A DNA stretch of 64,000 nt from Pseudoalteromonas lipolytica (GCF_900116435.1 NZ_FPAZ01000006.1:124001-188000); one strand, 5' to 3'. Numbered from the stretch's first letter, positions 1 through 10,131 are shown. Made by a program: numbers and translations. Notes: a model not told the origin generated them from the sequence alone.

Positions 1-450
1 AAAGCTGACTTTTATAATCCAATTAGCCAGTTTGTGGTAAAAGCCACATCGTTTGCAGTAAACCCATTACGTAAAATCATTCCAGGGTTGGGTGGCTTTG
101 ACATCGCGTCGTTAGTCCTTGCGTATTTAGTCGCAGTGGCAAAGCTTAGTGCCGTCTTTTTACTGTTTTATGGTGGTTGGGCTGCCGCGCCTGTCTTTGT
201 GACTGCGTTAATCACGGTCATAAAAGAAGGGTTAAACTTACTATTTTGGGTGTTAATTATTCGTGCTTTATTAAGCTGGGTAAGCCAAGGCTACAACCCT
301 ATTGAAGCGGTTTTCCACCAGCTAACTGAACCTATGTTACGCCCTATTCGTAAAGTTATTCCACCACTGGGTGGTTTAGACTTGTCAATTTTAGTACTGA
401 TCATTGCCTTGCAGTTCTTACAATTTTTATTAATTGATTTGATTGGCTAA
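1..450 (+). CDS. yggT: YggT family membrane protein (5'-truncated by window edge)
   Basis: The reading frame is open from the first base, so the start codon lies outside the window; the GTG at 34 is internal. The product is an integral inner-membrane protein with two YggT repeats. Each ends in a similar block, FAVNPLRKIIPGLGGFD early and MLRPIRKVIPPLGGLD near the C-terminus, and each is followed by hydrophobic segments. YggT proteins are small membrane proteins linked to osmotic tolerance in E. coli and to cell division and envelope functions elsewhere; the exact role is not settled. In proteobacteria the gene usually sits next to proC/yggS and rdgB/hemW, which fits the genes that follow. A terminator hairpin lies just downstream. 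The family call is strong; the function is only loosely known. Confidence 0.93.
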   Translation, partial: KADFYNPISQFVVKATSFAVNPLRKIIPGLGGFDIASLVLAYLVAVAKLSAVFLLFYGGWAAAPVFVTALITVIKEGLNLLFWVLIIRALLSWVSQGYNPIEAVFHQLTEPMLRPIRKVIPPLGGLDLSILVLIIALQFLQFLLIDLIG

Positions 451-468
451 ACATTGAGTATCTAATTT

Positions 469-489
469 AGAGGCCGTAAGGCCTCTTTT
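469..489 (+). terminator. Intrinsic terminator after yggT
   Basis: A perfect 7-bp stem, AGAGGCC and GGCCTCT around a GTAA loop, is followed by TTT. It lies between yggT and the DUF4426 gene. Confidence 0.75.
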
Positions 490-506
490 ATTAAGTGAGA
501 AATACC

Positions 507-947
507 ATGAAACAGATTATTCTTTTTACCTTACTTGCCCTCAGTTTATTCACAACAGCAGCGAAGGCTGAACAACAAGCCGGCGCACAATATAAAATAC
601 TTGGTCCATTTGAAGTACATTACATCGCTTTTCCTTCAACCTTTATACAACCCGACATTGCCAAAAACTACGATTTAGTGCGCAGCCCAAGCAAAGGAAT
701 TATTAATATTTCGGTGCTAAAAAACAGCGATAAAACGGCGCAAACTGCCACACTAACAGGCACGGCACGTAACCTACTCGGCAATAGTAAACAACTTGAA
801 TTTAAAGAAGTTGTTGAAGGCGATGCGATTTATTACCTTGCACAAATCGACTACAGCAATGAAGAAATTTACCGTTTTAATATCGAGATTAATAAAAACG
901 GCAAAGTACAAACACTGACATTTCAGCAAAAATTTTACGTAGATTAA
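507..947 (+). CDS. DUF4426 domain-containing secreted protein
   Basis: A protein of about 146 residues starting at ATG 507. The next 20 residues ([21 protein letters not shown]) form a typical Sec signal peptide, so the GTG four codons upstream is not used. The mature part is a compact beta-rich domain with sequence features of DUF4426 (for example the [15 protein letters not shown] region). DUF4426 proteins occur almost always between yggT and rdgB in gammaproteobacteria, exactly as here. A periplasmic location is expected. No catalytic motif is visible and the function is unknown. The rdgB start follows after 7 bp, so the genes are probably cotranscribed. Confidence 0.85.
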   Translation: MKQIILFTLLALSLFTTAAKAEQQAGAQYKILGPFEVHYIAFPSTFIQPDIAKNYDLVRSPSKGIINISVLKNSDKTAQTATLTGTARNLLGNSKQLEFKEVVEGDAIYYLAQIDYSNEEIYRFNIEINKNGKVQTLTFQQKFYVD

Positions 948-954
948 TGCCCCT

Positions 955-1554
955 ATGAACAACACTTTAGTTTTAGCCACGGGTAACCCTGGCAAAGTAA
1001 AAGAGCTGGCGAGCATGCTTAGCCCGCTTAACATTAATGTGGTTCCACAAAGCGATTTTCAGGTTCCTGACGTGCCAGAAACAGGCACTACATTTGTTGA
1101 AAACGCGATAATAAAAGCGCGTCATGCAGCAAAGATTACTGGGCTGCCTGCAATTGCAGATGATTCTGGCCTCGAAGTCGATGGCTTACATGGCGCACCA
1201 GGTGTTTATTCTGCACGTTTTGCTGGCGAAAATGCCAGTGACCAAGACAACATTGATAAACTTTTAAGCGAGCTGGCTGATAACCCTGTACGTAGCGCTC
1301 GTTTTTGGTGTGTTCTGGTTTTAATGCGCCATGCTGATGACCCGACACCGCTTATTTGCAGTGCGAGCTGGGAAGGTGAAATCACGCACAGCCAAGATGG
1401 CCAAGGCGGTTTTGGTTATGACCCCATCTTTTATGTGCCTTCAGAACAATGCACCAGCGCACAGCTGACAAAAGAGCAAAAAAATGCCCTGAGCCACCGC
1501 GGCCAAGCACTTAAGCAACTACTTGCGCAATTGCAGCAAAAAGGCGGCCTGTGA
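955..1554 (+). CDS. rdgB: XTP/dITP diphosphatase (HAM1/RdgB)
   Basis: The enzyme hydrolyses non-canonical purine nucleoside triphosphates (XTP, dITP, ITP) to monophosphates and pyrophosphate, keeping deaminated purines out of DNA and RNA. The sequence shows the family hallmarks: N-terminal [11 protein letters not shown] (phosphate binding), [24 protein letters not shown] (metal and base binding, with the conserved Asp pair), GGFGYDPIF, and the C-terminal SHRGQAL. Its 199 residues match the usual length. The stop overlaps the GTG start of hemW by 4 bp, so the two are translationally coupled. Cytosolic housekeeping enzyme; identification is secure. Confidence 0.96.
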   Translation: MNNTLVLATGNPGKVKELASMLSPLNINVVPQSDFQVPDVPETGTTFVENAIIKARHAAKITGLPAIADDSGLEVDGLHGAPGVYSARFAGENASDQDNIDKLLSELADNPVRSARFWCVLVLMRHADDPTPLICSASWEGEITHSQDGQGGFGYDPIFYVPSEQCTSAQLTKEQKNALSHRGQALKQLLAQLQQKGGL

Positions 1555-2687
1555 GTTTACCCCCGTTAAGTTTATATGTGCACGTACCGTGGTGCGTGCA
1601 AAAGTGTCCGTACTGCGACTTTAACAGCCATGGTCAAAAAGGTACGATCCCCGAGAAAGAGTATGTTCAACACCTAATTGATGACTTAAAAGCGGATTTA
1701 CATTTAGTACAAGGGCGTAAAATCCACAGTATTTTTATAGGTGGCGGCACGCCAAGTTTACTCACAGGTGAGGCATACACCCGCTTACTTGGCGAGGTCG
1801 ATAGATTAATTGGCCTGAGTGAAAACTGCGAAATCACTTTAGAGGCCAACCCAGGCACTGTAGAAACAGGCCGCTTTAAAGAGTATGTCGCGGCTGGCAT
1901 AAACCGAATTTCGATTGGTGTGCAAAGCATGCAGAACGACAAGCTGAAAGCCCTCGGTCGTATACATGGCGCGGATGAAGCAAGCTATGCAGCAAAACAA
2001 GCACACCAAGCTGGGCTCAACAGTTTTAATTTAGATTTAATGCATGGTTTACCAGGGCAATCTCTTGAAGATGCACTTAGTGACCTTGAAAAAATCATCG
2101 CATTAAATCCCCCGCATATTTCGTGGTATCAATTAACAATTGAACCTAATACTCAGTTTGCATCAAAACCCCCCACGTTACCGCACGACGATATATTGTG
2201 GGATATTCAAGAACAGGGACAAGCACTCCTTGCAGATGCAGGTTATCAGCAATACGAGATTTCTGGCTATGCGAAACCCGGCTACCAATGTCAACATAAC
2301 TTAAATTATTGGCGATTTGGCGATTATCTCGGTATTGGCTGTGGGGCCCATGGTAAGGTGACTGACGCAAATACGAAGATCATCACGCGTACAGTAAAAG
2401 TTAAACATCCGCGTGGTTATATGGATCTCGCAAAGCCTTATTTGTACGAACAATGGCAGGTTGCTGACGATGATTTAGCGTTTGAATTTTTTATGAATCG
2501 TTTTCGTTTAGTTGAGCCTTGCCCAAAAGGTGATTTATCTTTGCTTACAAATTTGTCACTGCAAAGCCAAGAACAAGCCTTGAACGAAGCAATTAAAAAA
2601 GGCTTACTAACAGATAATAAAAACAATTGGCAAGTCAGTGCAAAAGGCCAGCGCTTTTTAAATGACCTGCTAGAATTGTTCGTTTAA
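1551..2687 (+). CDS. hemW: HemW, radical SAM heme chaperone (HemN-like)
   Basis: A 378-residue radical SAM protein with the cluster motif C15-x3-C19-x2-C22 in [14 protein letters not shown], a GGGTPS glycine-rich SAM-binding block near residue 64 and an EANPGT segment. This short HemN-like branch is HemW, a heme-binding protein that delivers heme to respiratory enzymes, not the oxygen-independent coproporphyrinogen dehydrogenase HemN. The start is GTG at 1551, inside the rdgB stop codon (GTGA overlap). Further support is the C-terminal HemN domain ([10 protein letters not shown]). The rdgB-hemW pairing is common in gammaproteobacteria. Confidence 0.94.
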   Translation: MSLPPLSLYVHVPWCVQKCPYCDFNSHGQKGTIPEKEYVQHLIDDLKADLHLVQGRKIHSIFIGGGTPSLLTGEAYTRLLGEVDRLIGLSENCEITLEANPGTVETGRFKEYVAAGINRISIGVQSMQNDKLKALGRIHGADEASYAAKQAHQAGLNSFNLDLMHGLPGQSLEDALSDLEKIIALNPPHISWYQLTIEPNTQFASKPPTLPHDDILWDIQEQGQALLADAGYQQYEISGYAKPGYQCQHNLNYWRFGDYLGIGCGAHGKVTDANTKIITRTVKVKHPRGYMDLAKPYLYEQWQVADDDLAFEFFMNRFRLVEPCPKGDLSLLTNLSLQSQEQALNEAIKKGLLTDNKNNWQVSAKGQRFLNDLLELFV

Positions 2688-2730
2688 GAATTCTATTAAT
2701 AATTAAATTTCTAACAAGAAAGGAACGATA

Positions 2731-4566
2731 ATGCGTAAACTGACCTTCATCGCAGCAGCGGTAAGTGTTGCATTACTTGGCGGTTGCCAACAAATGCAAG
2801 AACAACCAACCCCAGCGCCCACTGTACAAACCCAACCTGTACAAAGTGAAATCGATAAAGCGAATGCGTTTTTTGAAGACACGTTTAACCGTGATGTAAT
2901 GAAAAGCCCTGTTTATCAAACATACATGGGTATCAAAAAAGATTACGATAAATGGGATGATGGTAGCGAAGAACGCGTTCTTGCAGACTTTGAGCAAACC
3001 AAAGCTGATCTTGTCGCTTTAAAAGCAATTAACCGCGAACTATTAGATGACGCGACAAAAGTAAGCTACGACCTAAAAAAACAAGCACTTGAAAATGAAA
3101 TTGCAGATTTTAAATGGCGTCATTACAACTACCCTGTAAATCAAATGTTTGGTGTTCATTCGATGATCCCTGCATTTTTAATTAACCAACATCAAATTGC
3201 TGATGTCTCAGATGCGAAAGCGTATATCTCTCGCTTAAACGGCGTAACGATGGTTATTGATCAGCTAATCAAAGACCTCGACGTGCGTGCTGATAAAGGT
3301 ATCATCGCACCTAAATTTGTATTCCCACATGTCATTGATTCAAGCAAGAACATTCTACATGGTGCACCATTTGATACAGGTGAAGACTCAACTCTTTTAG
3401 CTGACTTTAAACGTAAAGTTGCCGCATTAGAGATTAGTGAAAGCGAAAAATCAGCGCTTATCAACGATGCAGAAAAAGCACTAAAAGCGGCTGTTAAGCC
3501 TTCTTACACGAAGCTAATTAACTATTTAGCGCAGTTAGAAAAACGCGCTGACGAGCGTGATGGTGCGTGGAAATTCCCAGACGGTGAAACGTTCTACAAC
3601 AATGCCCTTGCACGCACAACAACAACCGACTTAACGGCAAAAGAAATCCACTCAATTGGTTTAGCTGAGGTTGCACGTATTCACGACGAAATGCGCGCGA
3701 TTAAAGAAAAAGTAGGCTTTGACGGTGACTTAAAAGCATTCATGCAATTCATGAAAACTGATAAGCAGTTCTACTACCCAAATACAGCGGAAGGTAAACA
3801 GCGCTACCTTGATGAAGCGACAGCCCTCATTGATAACATGAAATCTCGCTTAGATGAGCTTTTCATTGTTAAACCAAAAGCCGATTTAAAAGTAAAAGCT
3901 GTTGAAGCATTCCGCGAAAAAGCAGCAGGTAAAGCGTTCTATCAACAACCTGCGCCAGACGGCTCTCGCCCAGGTATTTACTACGCAAACCTTTACGATA
4001 TGGAAGCAATGCCAACTTACCAAATGGAAGCACTTGCTTATCACGAAGGTATTCCGGGCCACCACATGCAAATCGCCATCGCACAAGAACTTGAAGGCGT
4101 GCCTAAGTTCCGTAAGTTTGGTGGTTACACTGCGTATGTTGAAGGCTGGGGCTTATACTCTGAGCTAGTACCAAAAGAAATGGGCTTATATGAAGACCCA
4201 TATTCAGACTTCGGTCGCCTTGCAATGGAATTATGGCGTGCGTGTCGCTTAGTTGTTGATACCGGTATCCATGCGATGAAATGGACACGCCAACAGGGTA
4301 TTGACTATTACGTTAATAACACACCAAACGCAACGTCTGATGGCGTTAAAATGGTTGAGCGTCACATTGTAATGCCGTCTCAAGCAACCGCTTACAAAGT
4401 GGGTATGTTAAAGATATTAGAGCTGCGTGAAGCTGCAAAAGAACAGCTGGGTGATAAATTCGATATTCGTGAGTTCCACGATGTTGTACTTAAAAATGGT
4501 GCAGTACCATTAAATGTACTTGAGAAATTTGTTGACCAGTGGGTTGCAAAAAAACAAGCTGCTTAA
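2731..4566 (+). CDS. DUF885 family lipoprotein, putative metallopeptidase
   Basis: A 611-residue protein with a lipoprotein signal peptide (lipobox LLGGC, Cys at about residue 19) followed by a Gln/Pro-rich linker. The remainder matches DUF885, a predicted zinc peptidase family. The metal motif is YHEGIPGHHMQ, and downstream helices contain YVEGWGLYSE and MELWRACRLVVDTGIH. An envelope location facing the periplasm is inferred. A good ribosome binding site (AAGGAACG) precedes ATG 2731. The gene stands alone with its own strong terminator. The substrate is unknown. Confidence 0.88.
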   Translation: MRKLTFIAAAVSVALLGGCQQMQEQPTPAPTVQTQPVQSEIDKANAFFEDTFNRDVMKSPVYQTYMGIKKDYDKWDDGSEERVLADFEQTKADLVALKAINRELLDDATKVSYDLKKQALENEIADFKWRHYNYPVNQMFGVHSMIPAFLINQHQIADVSDAKAYISRLNGVTMVIDQLIKDLDVRADKGIIAPKFVFPHVIDSSKNILHGAPFDTGEDSTLLADFKRKVAALEISESEKSALINDAEKALKAAVKPSYTKLINYLAQLEKRADERDGAWKFPDGETFYNNALARTTTTDLTAKEIHSIGLAEVARIHDEMRAIKEKVGFDGDLKAFMQFMKTDKQFYYPNTAEGKQRYLDEATALIDNMKSRLDELFIVKPKADLKVKAVEAFREKAAGKAFYQQPAPDGSRPGIYYANLYDMEAMPTYQMEALAYHEGIPGHHMQIAIAQELEGVPKFRKFGGYTAYVEGWGLYSELVPKEMGLYEDPYSDFGRLAMELWRACRLVVDTGIHAMKWTRQQGIDYYVNNTPNATSDGVKMVERHIVMPSQATAYKVGMLKILELREAAKEQLGDKFDIREFHDVVLKNGAVPLNVLEKFVDQWVAKKQAA

Positions 4567-4580
4567 ACTAAATAGACTTT

Positions 4581-4607
4581 AAAAAGGCCGCTCAGCGGCC
4601 TTTTTTA
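4581..4607 (+). terminator. Intrinsic terminator after the DUF885 gene
   Basis: An 11-bp stem (AAAAAGGCCGC and its complement around TCA) runs into a T tract. It lies 14 bp after the stop. Confidence 0.88.
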
Positions 4608-4665
4608 TTTATTTAAACAAGTCGTTGAGCTATAAATGTATAAATAATAAAAAACGAGTATTTTC

Positions 4666-5352
4666 ATGCAAAGCGCTATTGATCAATTGAACAGCCGACT
4701 TCAGCATCATCAATTAAAAGAACTGCTTAGCGATTACCAACGTTTATCGGGGGTTTTGCAGGCAGTGCAATTACAACACCTCTATCAACTAGCGTGCAGT
4801 AGTGAAGTAAAATACCTGTTTTTACAAAATGTTGCAGCGCACTTACTTGAGGCAAGCCCTTTGCCTCGCGAAGCGGTGAGCTTTATAGATGATATTGATA
4901 AGCTTAGCTTTTTCACGCCCGGTCTGAAATTTCAAAACGCGTTTAGTATCACCGATCAGCAAGGCAATACCCTGTTACATCACCTTTTTAGTCAATGTAG
5001 AGCAGACGCGCTACCATTTAACTACCTACGCTCACTCATGCTCTTTGAAAGTAACGAAAGTTTAGCTGATGCTCTAACAACCCTAAACCATGATCAGTTA
5101 ACGCCAATTGGCTGCTTTATCGCGTGTAATAAAAATACCCAAATGCTGGCAAAGCATGAGTTTTCAGCTCTGCTGGCCATGATGGAAGTTGACCAACGCC
5201 ACAGTCCTTCCGCCGTAAATGCATTAATCTCTCAACTAAAAGCGTTTTACGCGTCGCATTTGCCAACAAATGCCGACTGTAAAGTTTTGCTGTGTGCAGC
5301 CTATTTACAAGTATCTACGAGTCAATTAATCACGGCACTTAAACAGTCGTAA
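4666..5352 (+). CDS. Hypothetical protein, possibly ankyrin-like
   Basis: A 228-residue soluble, helix-rich protein that I do not recognise. The segment ITDQQGNTLLHHLFSQC followed some 50 residues later by LNHDQLTPIGCFIACNKN resembles degenerate ankyrin repeats (the D-x-x-G-x-T-x-L-H and L-T-P patterns), so a protein-interaction role is possible. No signal peptide, membrane segment or catalytic motif is visible. It starts at ATG 4666, and the flippase gene begins one base after its stop, so the pair is an operon. Confidence 0.75.
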   Translation: MQSAIDQLNSRLQHHQLKELLSDYQRLSGVLQAVQLQHLYQLACSSEVKYLFLQNVAAHLLEASPLPREAVSFIDDIDKLSFFTPGLKFQNAFSITDQQGNTLLHHLFSQCRADALPFNYLRSLMLFESNESLADALTTLNHDQLTPIGCFIACNKNTQMLAKHEFSALLAMMEVDQRHSPSAVNALISQLKAFYASHLPTNADCKVLLCAAYLQVSTSQLITALKQS

Positions 5353-5353
5353 T

Positions 5354-6610
5354 ATGAACAAAGATGTCGTCAAAGGCTTTTTGTCTTTAAGTAGTTTTAC
5401 GGCCCTTAACCATGGCAGCCGTATCATTCTTACCTTGTGCTTGGCACGGTTACTTACCACTGATGAATTTGGTACTTTTGCTGCTTTATTAGCGCTGTGT
5501 GAAATTCTTCTACTGCCAGCCAGTATGGGTTTTTCCTCATCATTAATGCGCATTAGCTACCCGCTATACACACACCAACAACATGACTTATTACGTGGTT
5601 TAAGGCATGTTTATTTAGCAGCGTCGGCTATTTTTGGGGTGCTTTTTGTGGCCTCTATCGTTATTAGCTTTCAAGCAATTTCACCGCATCAAAGTGCCAA
5701 AGAACACGTTATTTATTTACTGCTACTAGTCCCGATTGGTGCCATTATGCAAAGTCAGTCTGCTTTTTTAGTGGCTTTAAATAAACCTAAAATCGGCCTT
5801 ATCACCCAGCAATGCATTTTTGAACTGCTCAGCGCACTTTTATGTCTTTTGCTTTATTTTAGCTATGGCGAATTATCACTAGTCAGTATTTGTGTGTTGT
5901 TGTTTTGCAGTATGCTCTGCGTAGTGTGTTATCAATACTGGCTCATCAAAGGCATAATTGAACCACGTATCGCACGCTATCAAACGAAACAGTGGTGTAA
6001 AGATTCCTTAATCATGTTAGCAAGCGGTGCTGGCACAGTGCTGGTTGCCAAGCTCGATGTACTTCTTGTTCATCATTGGTTTGGCGCGCAGGGCGTAAGT
6101 GTGTTTTTTCCTGCGGTTGTGATTGCAGGCTTGCTGACTATTTTAGGCAATGCCGCCAACCAGTATTTAAAACCGATATTAATGGCCGAAAACGATAATT
6201 CAAAAGCCGTTAGTGAATTAATGAGTGTACTGTGGCGATTTAATTTTGGCGCAATCATTATCCTAGCACTATTAGCAAAGCCACTGCTGAGCCTGTATGG
6301 CGAAACACAATTACAACAAGGTTTTTGGGTGCTTATGCTCATGTTACTCGGGCAACTTTTTCTGCCTGCACGCATACTCGCAAGCAGTCTTATAAAATTA
6401 AAAGGCAATCCGCTGATTAATTTATACGTATTATTAGCGGCGACCAGCGTGACAATTTTAATGGCATTCATTTTAAAAGATCAGTGGGGTTTGCTGGGAG
6501 TTGCCATCGCATTTAGTGGTGGGTTTATATTAGGTGCTCTGAGTCGCATGGTGATTGTGTGCACTCACATGCGACTGCCTCTTGCTGTTGTATTTGGCTT
6601 AGTCAGATAA
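5354..6610 (+). CDS. Oligosaccharide flippase family (Wzx/MATE-like) membrane protein
   Basis: A 418-residue polytopic membrane protein with about twelve hydrophobic segments. The N-terminal region (GFLSLSSFTALNHGSRIILTLCLARLLTTDEFG) is typical of the polysaccharide biosynthesis / O-antigen flippase family. Such proteins move lipid-linked sugars across the inner membrane. No glycosyltransferases lie nearby, so the substrate cannot be inferred. The start is one base after the upstream stop. The 3' end overlaps the convergent SIMPL-protein gene by 12 bp. Confidence 0.8.
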   Translation: MNKDVVKGFLSLSSFTALNHGSRIILTLCLARLLTTDEFGTFAALLALCEILLLPASMGFSSSLMRISYPLYTHQQHDLLRGLRHVYLAASAIFGVLFVASIVISFQAISPHQSAKEHVIYLLLLVPIGAIMQSQSAFLVALNKPKIGLITQQCIFELLSALLCLLLYFSYGELSLVSICVLLFCSMLCVVCYQYWLIKGIIEPRIARYQTKQWCKDSLIMLASGAGTVLVAKLDVLLVHHWFGAQGVSVFFPAVVIAGLLTILGNAANQYLKPILMAENDNSKAVSELMSVLWRFNFGAIIILALLAKPLLSLYGETQLQQGFWVLMLMLLGQLFLPARILASSLIKLKGNPLINLYVLLAATSVTILMAFILKDQWGLLGVAIAFSGGFILGALSRMVIVCTHMRLPLAVVFGLVR

Positions 6611-7315
6611 ATAATATTCAACACTGGTCACCACGCGTACTTTTTTAAGTTGTGGTGTGTTTGAATCTCTATCATTAATCGAAAACTGGCCTTGATGCGC
6701 CGTTTTTATTTTGCCCAATTTAGACTGTGAGTCTTTGGCAAATTTCATGGCGACTTCACGTGCTTTCTCGGTCGCTTCTTGGACCATTTTTGGTTTAATT
6801 TCGTTTAAACCATTAAACAAATATTGAATGCGTGTTTCGTAATTATCTTGTACCACGGCAATGCCCTGCTTGGCTAATTGACTAACTTGACCCAAAGCAT
6901 GCTGAACTTTTTCAATATCGCTAGAATATACAATCACATTTGAGCGAGCAATGTAGCGAAATTGCTGATTTTCTCCCCCATACTCTCGGGCTTGTTTATC
7001 AATAATTGATTGGCTGCCATTGCTAATTTCTTCGTCATTAAAGCCGTGTAATTTTAAAAATGCCACCACCGCATCATTTTTATTCTCAATGCGTGCAACA
7101 AGCTTCTCTAGGTTATTATCGGCATCTGAAAATTGTAATGGCCAAATTACGGTGTCTGCAGCCACTTCCATTTCAGCAAGCCCTTTAACATTGACGGTGC
7201 GCTCCATTGCTTTGACATCAAGTGCCGCACTTTTCAATATAAAGCCAAGTCCCAGTAAACCTATTGCCAATGCCACAGCAGCAATAACAATATTAAATGG
7301 CTGTGCTTTACTCAT
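6599..7315 (-). CDS. SIMPL (DUF541) domain periplasmic/membrane-anchored protein
   Basis: A protein of about 238 residues with an N-terminal membrane anchor (around residues 7-27), followed by a SIMPL/DUF541 domain (VNVKGLAEMEVAADTVIWPLQFSDADNNLEKL and a C-terminal half typical of the family). I place the start at ATG 7315, eight codons inside a possible GTG start, because AAGGAG sits just upstream of it. SIMPL proteins include BP26/Omp28 and E. coli YggE, associated with oxidative-stress tolerance. The gene diverges from patZ across a 146-bp region containing a direct repeat. Confidence 0.85.
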   Translation of the reverse strand: MSKAQPFNIVIAAVALAIGLLGLGFILKSAALDVKAMERTVNVKGLAEMEVAADTVIWPLQFSDADNNLEKLVARIENKNDAVVAFLKLHGFNDEEISNGSQSIIDKQAREYGGENQQFRYIARSNVIVYSSDIEKVQHALGQVSQLAKQGIAVVQDNYETRIQYLFNGLNEIKPKMVQEATEKAREVAMKFAKDSQSKLGKIKTAHQGQFSINDRDSNTPQLKKVRVVTSVEYYLSD

Positions 7316-7369
7316 GCCTTTCTCCTTGATATAGGTCACTGTTTTCGACTCGAAAAGTCACAGTAAACA

Positions 7370-7402
7370 GGTTATCTTATATGTATAAAAGGGTTATCTT
7401 AT
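7370..7402. repeat. Direct repeat in the divergent promoter region
   Basis: The 11-mer GGTTATCTTAT occurs at 7370-7380 and again at 7392-7402, exactly 22 bp apart (about two helical turns). Each copy is followed by an AT-rich TGTATA-like stretch. It lies between the SIMPL gene and patZ and could be a paired regulator-binding site. Confidence 0.5.
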
Positions 7403-7461
7403 GTATATAAACTTAACAGACCCTGAAATGTTTACAACAATGCGCAAGCAAAGGACACAGC

Positions 7462-10131
7462 ATGAGCGTTAAACGCATTAGCCAATTCTTTAATCCAACG
7501 TCAGTCGCTGTTATTGGCGCCTCTAATTCCCCTAACCGAGCCGGTTTTGTGGTAATGCGTAACCTTTTGCAAGGAGGCTTTAAAGGTCCAATCATGCCCG
7601 TGAGTCTAAATCACACGGCGGTGCATGGTGTACTTGCCTACCCAAGTATTGCCGAGTTACCAAAAATACCAGACCTTGCTGTTATTTGTACTAACAAAAA
7701 TACCTTAATAAATATTATTAATGAGCTGGGTGAAATAGGCTGTAAACACGCGGTGGTGATTGCTGCGGGGCTTAACCCTGAGCAAAAGCTGGCTCTAAAA
7801 GAAGCCGCTTTAACGGCAAATGTATCTTTACTTGGGCCTAATTGCCTTGGCTTATTAATTCCGCATATTGGCTTAAATGCAAGCTTTTCGCACACAATTG
7901 CAAGCCCAGGTAAGCTCGCTTTTGTTTCGCAATCAGCCGCGGTGTGTTCAACCATACTTGATTGGGCTAAAAACAAAGAAATTGGCTTTTCGTATTTTGT
8001 CTCTGTTGGTGACTGTCTGGATATTGACTTTGATGAGCTGCTCGACTTTTTAGGCCGTGATGCTAAAACCAAAGCCATTCTTTTATATATTGATAACATT
8101 GAAGATATTCGCAATTTTATTTCAGCAGCCCGTGCAGCAGCATTCAGCAAACCTGTTATAGCCATAAAAACAGGTAAAACTAGCGCAGGGGCACTGGCCG
8201 CCGAAATCCACACCGGTGGAACACAAAGTTCAGATGCTGTGTATGATGCACTCTTTCAACGTGCGGGGATGCTTCGCGTTAACGATTTGCGGGAGCTATT
8301 TGCAGCCACACAAACGCTGGCAATGCACCCAAAACTTCTAAAAGTTGAGCAACTCACTATTCTCACCAATGGCGGTGGGCCTGGTGTGATGGCCGTTGAT
8401 ACCTTATTACAAAGTTCAGGTAAGTTAGCAGAGCTTAGCGATGAAACACGCGCAGCGCTTAATAAAGTTATTCCACAATCAGAGATGACCTCAAACCCAG
8501 TGGATATTTTTGGCGATTCAGCACCAAAACGTTATCAACAAGCTCTAGAGATATTGCTGCAAGCAAAAGAAGTTAAAAATCTTTTGATTATTCATACTCC
8601 TTCGGCCCTTGCCCCTAGCGAAGATTACGCTGAAATTATTGTTGAAACACTGCAAAAAATTCCCAAAATGGCGCGCCCTTATGTGATGACCAATTTTATG
8701 GGAGAAGATGCTGCTTACGCTGCGCGTCGAGTGTGTGCCAATAATGCGATTCCCACGTACCGCACTCCTGAGGGCGCGGTGGGGGCATTTATGCACTTAG
8801 TAAGTTATCGTCGAAATCAAAAACATTTAACACAGACACCCGAATCAAATACAGATGATGCGAAAATAAATAAAGAAGCTGCCAAGGCGTTGGTCAATGA
8901 GTTTCTGCTCGATGAGCAAAGCTACTTATCAACACATCAGGCAAGCCAAATTTTAACCCACTATGGTATTGACTGTATTCAAACCGAAGTTGCTTACACG
9001 CCTACAGAGGCGAAAGAACAAGCCATTGAGCTTGGTTTTCCAGTGGCGTTAAAACTAATTAGCCCCAGTATTCCGTCTAAATCAGAAGTAGGCGGTGTGG
9101 TACTTAACTTAAACGATGCACAAGAAGTAGAGCAAACCGCCTTTGCGATGCTGCTTAGGATTAAAAACACCTATCCTGATGCGCATATAGAAGGATTTTC
9201 ACTGCAAAAAATGGCCCCCCGTGCCGGCGCAAATGAACTGCGTATTGCCATTAAAACAGAACCAAACTTTGGCCCTGTTATTTTACTTGGCGAGGCAGGC
9301 ACAGGCCTTGAGTTTGGGCAAGCGGCGGTCGCGCTTCCTCCTCTTAATATGAATCTTGCGAAATATTTAATTGCAGCAGCCCACGACAAAGGCGTGTTAA
9401 AAGACCGCGTATTACCGGAAAAAGTCGATAAATACCGTTTATGTGCCCTACTCACTCGTATCTCACAATTGGTAATAGACCAGCCTGATATTACCAGCGT
9501 AGAGCTCAACCCTATCCTTGCTAGCAACGGGCAATTTTTAGTTCTTGATGCCACAATAAGCTTAAGCCGCTACAAAGCAAAAGCAAACCGCAAGCGCTTG
9601 TGTATACGCCCTTATCCCATTGAGTTGGTCAAAGAAGTAACTTTAAAAAACAATACTCAAGCTCAACTTAGACCAATAAAACCCGAAGATGAACAGGCGC
9701 ACCTTGAGTTTGATCAATCGTTAACAAAAGAAGATCGCTACAAACGCTTTTTTGGCGAACTGCCACAGTTTAATCACGACCAACTGGCAAAAATGACACA
9801 AATTGATTACGACCGTGAAATGGCGTTCATTGTTAGCCAAGAGCAAAATGGCTCTGCATGCACGCTAGGCGTGTCTCGCGTATTAATGGATCCTGATAAA
9901 CAAGAAGCCGAATTTGCAATTGTGGTACGCTCTGACTGTCAAGGTTTAGGGCTTGGCACTATACTCATGAATGCCGCTATTGAACATTGCAAAAGCCAAG
10001 GGGTTAAACGCATTGCCGGAATAACATTACCCGAAAACACCGGCATGATCGAACTTGCGCGTAAACTGGGCTTTAAAATTACCCGCGACTTTGAAGAAGG
10101 CAGCATCAATATGCTGTTAAATTTAACTTAA
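7462..10131 (+). CDS. patZ: Bifunctional acyl-CoA synthetase-like / GNAT protein lysine acetyltransferase (PatZ/YfiQ)
   Basis: An 889-residue protein collinear with E. coli PatZ (YfiQ/Pka). Domains in order: NAD/CoA-binding Rossmann domain (SVAVIGASNSPNRAGF near residue 15), succinyl-CoA-ligase-like middle domains (FVSQSAAV, TNGGGPG), an ATP-grasp domain (roughly 480-700, PVALKLISPSIPSKSEVGGV), and a C-terminal GNAT domain (roughly 720-885, with the acetyl-CoA-binding VRSDCQGLGLGTILM). PatZ acetylates lysines of metabolic enzymes such as acetyl-CoA synthetase. Whether the synthetase part is active cannot be told from sequence alone. The ion channel gene follows 15 bp downstream. Confidence 0.93.
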   Translation: MSVKRISQFFNPTSVAVIGASNSPNRAGFVVMRNLLQGGFKGPIMPVSLNHTAVHGVLAYPSIAELPKIPDLAVICTNKNTLINIINELGEIGCKHAVVIAAGLNPEQKLALKEAALTANVSLLGPNCLGLLIPHIGLNASFSHTIASPGKLAFVSQSAAVCSTILDWAKNKEIGFSYFVSVGDCLDIDFDELLDFLGRDAKTKAILLYIDNIEDIRNFISAARAAAFSKPVIAIKTGKTSAGALAAEIHTGGTQSSDAVYDALFQRAGMLRVNDLRELFAATQTLAMHPKLLKVEQLTILTNGGGPGVMAVDTLLQSSGKLAELSDETRAALNKVIPQSEMTSNPVDIFGDSAPKRYQQALEILLQAKEVKNLLIIHTPSALAPSEDYAEIIVETLQKIPKMARPYVMTNFMGEDAAYAARRVCANNAIPTYRTPEGAVGAFMHLVSYRRNQKHLTQTPESNTDDAKINKEAAKALVNEFLLDEQSYLSTHQASQILTHYGIDCIQTEVAYTPTEAKEQAIELGFPVALKLISPSIPSKSEVGGVVLNLNDAQEVEQTAFAMLLRIKNTYPDAHIEGFSLQKMAPRAGANELRIAIKTEPNFGPVILLGEAGTGLEFGQAAVALPPLNMNLAKYLIAAAHDKGVLKDRVLPEKVDKYRLCALLTRISQLVIDQPDITSVELNPILASNGQFLVLDATISLSRYKAKANRKRLCIRPYPIELVKEVTLKNNTQAQLRPIKPEDEQAHLEFDQSLTKEDRYKRFFGELPQFNHDQLAKMTQIDYDREMAFIVSQEQNGSACTLGVSRVLMDPDKQEAEFAIVVRSDCQGLGLGTILMNAAIEHCKSQGVKRIAGITLPENTGMIELARKLGFKITRDFEEGSINMLLNLT

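Noticed and set aside
1551..2687. hemN (coproporphyrinogen dehydrogenase)
   Set aside because: The protein is the short type next to rdgB, which is HemW rather than HemN.
7638..8213. 191-codon - strand frame inside patZ
   Set aside because: Antisense of a well-conserved CoA-binding region; no start signal or family match.
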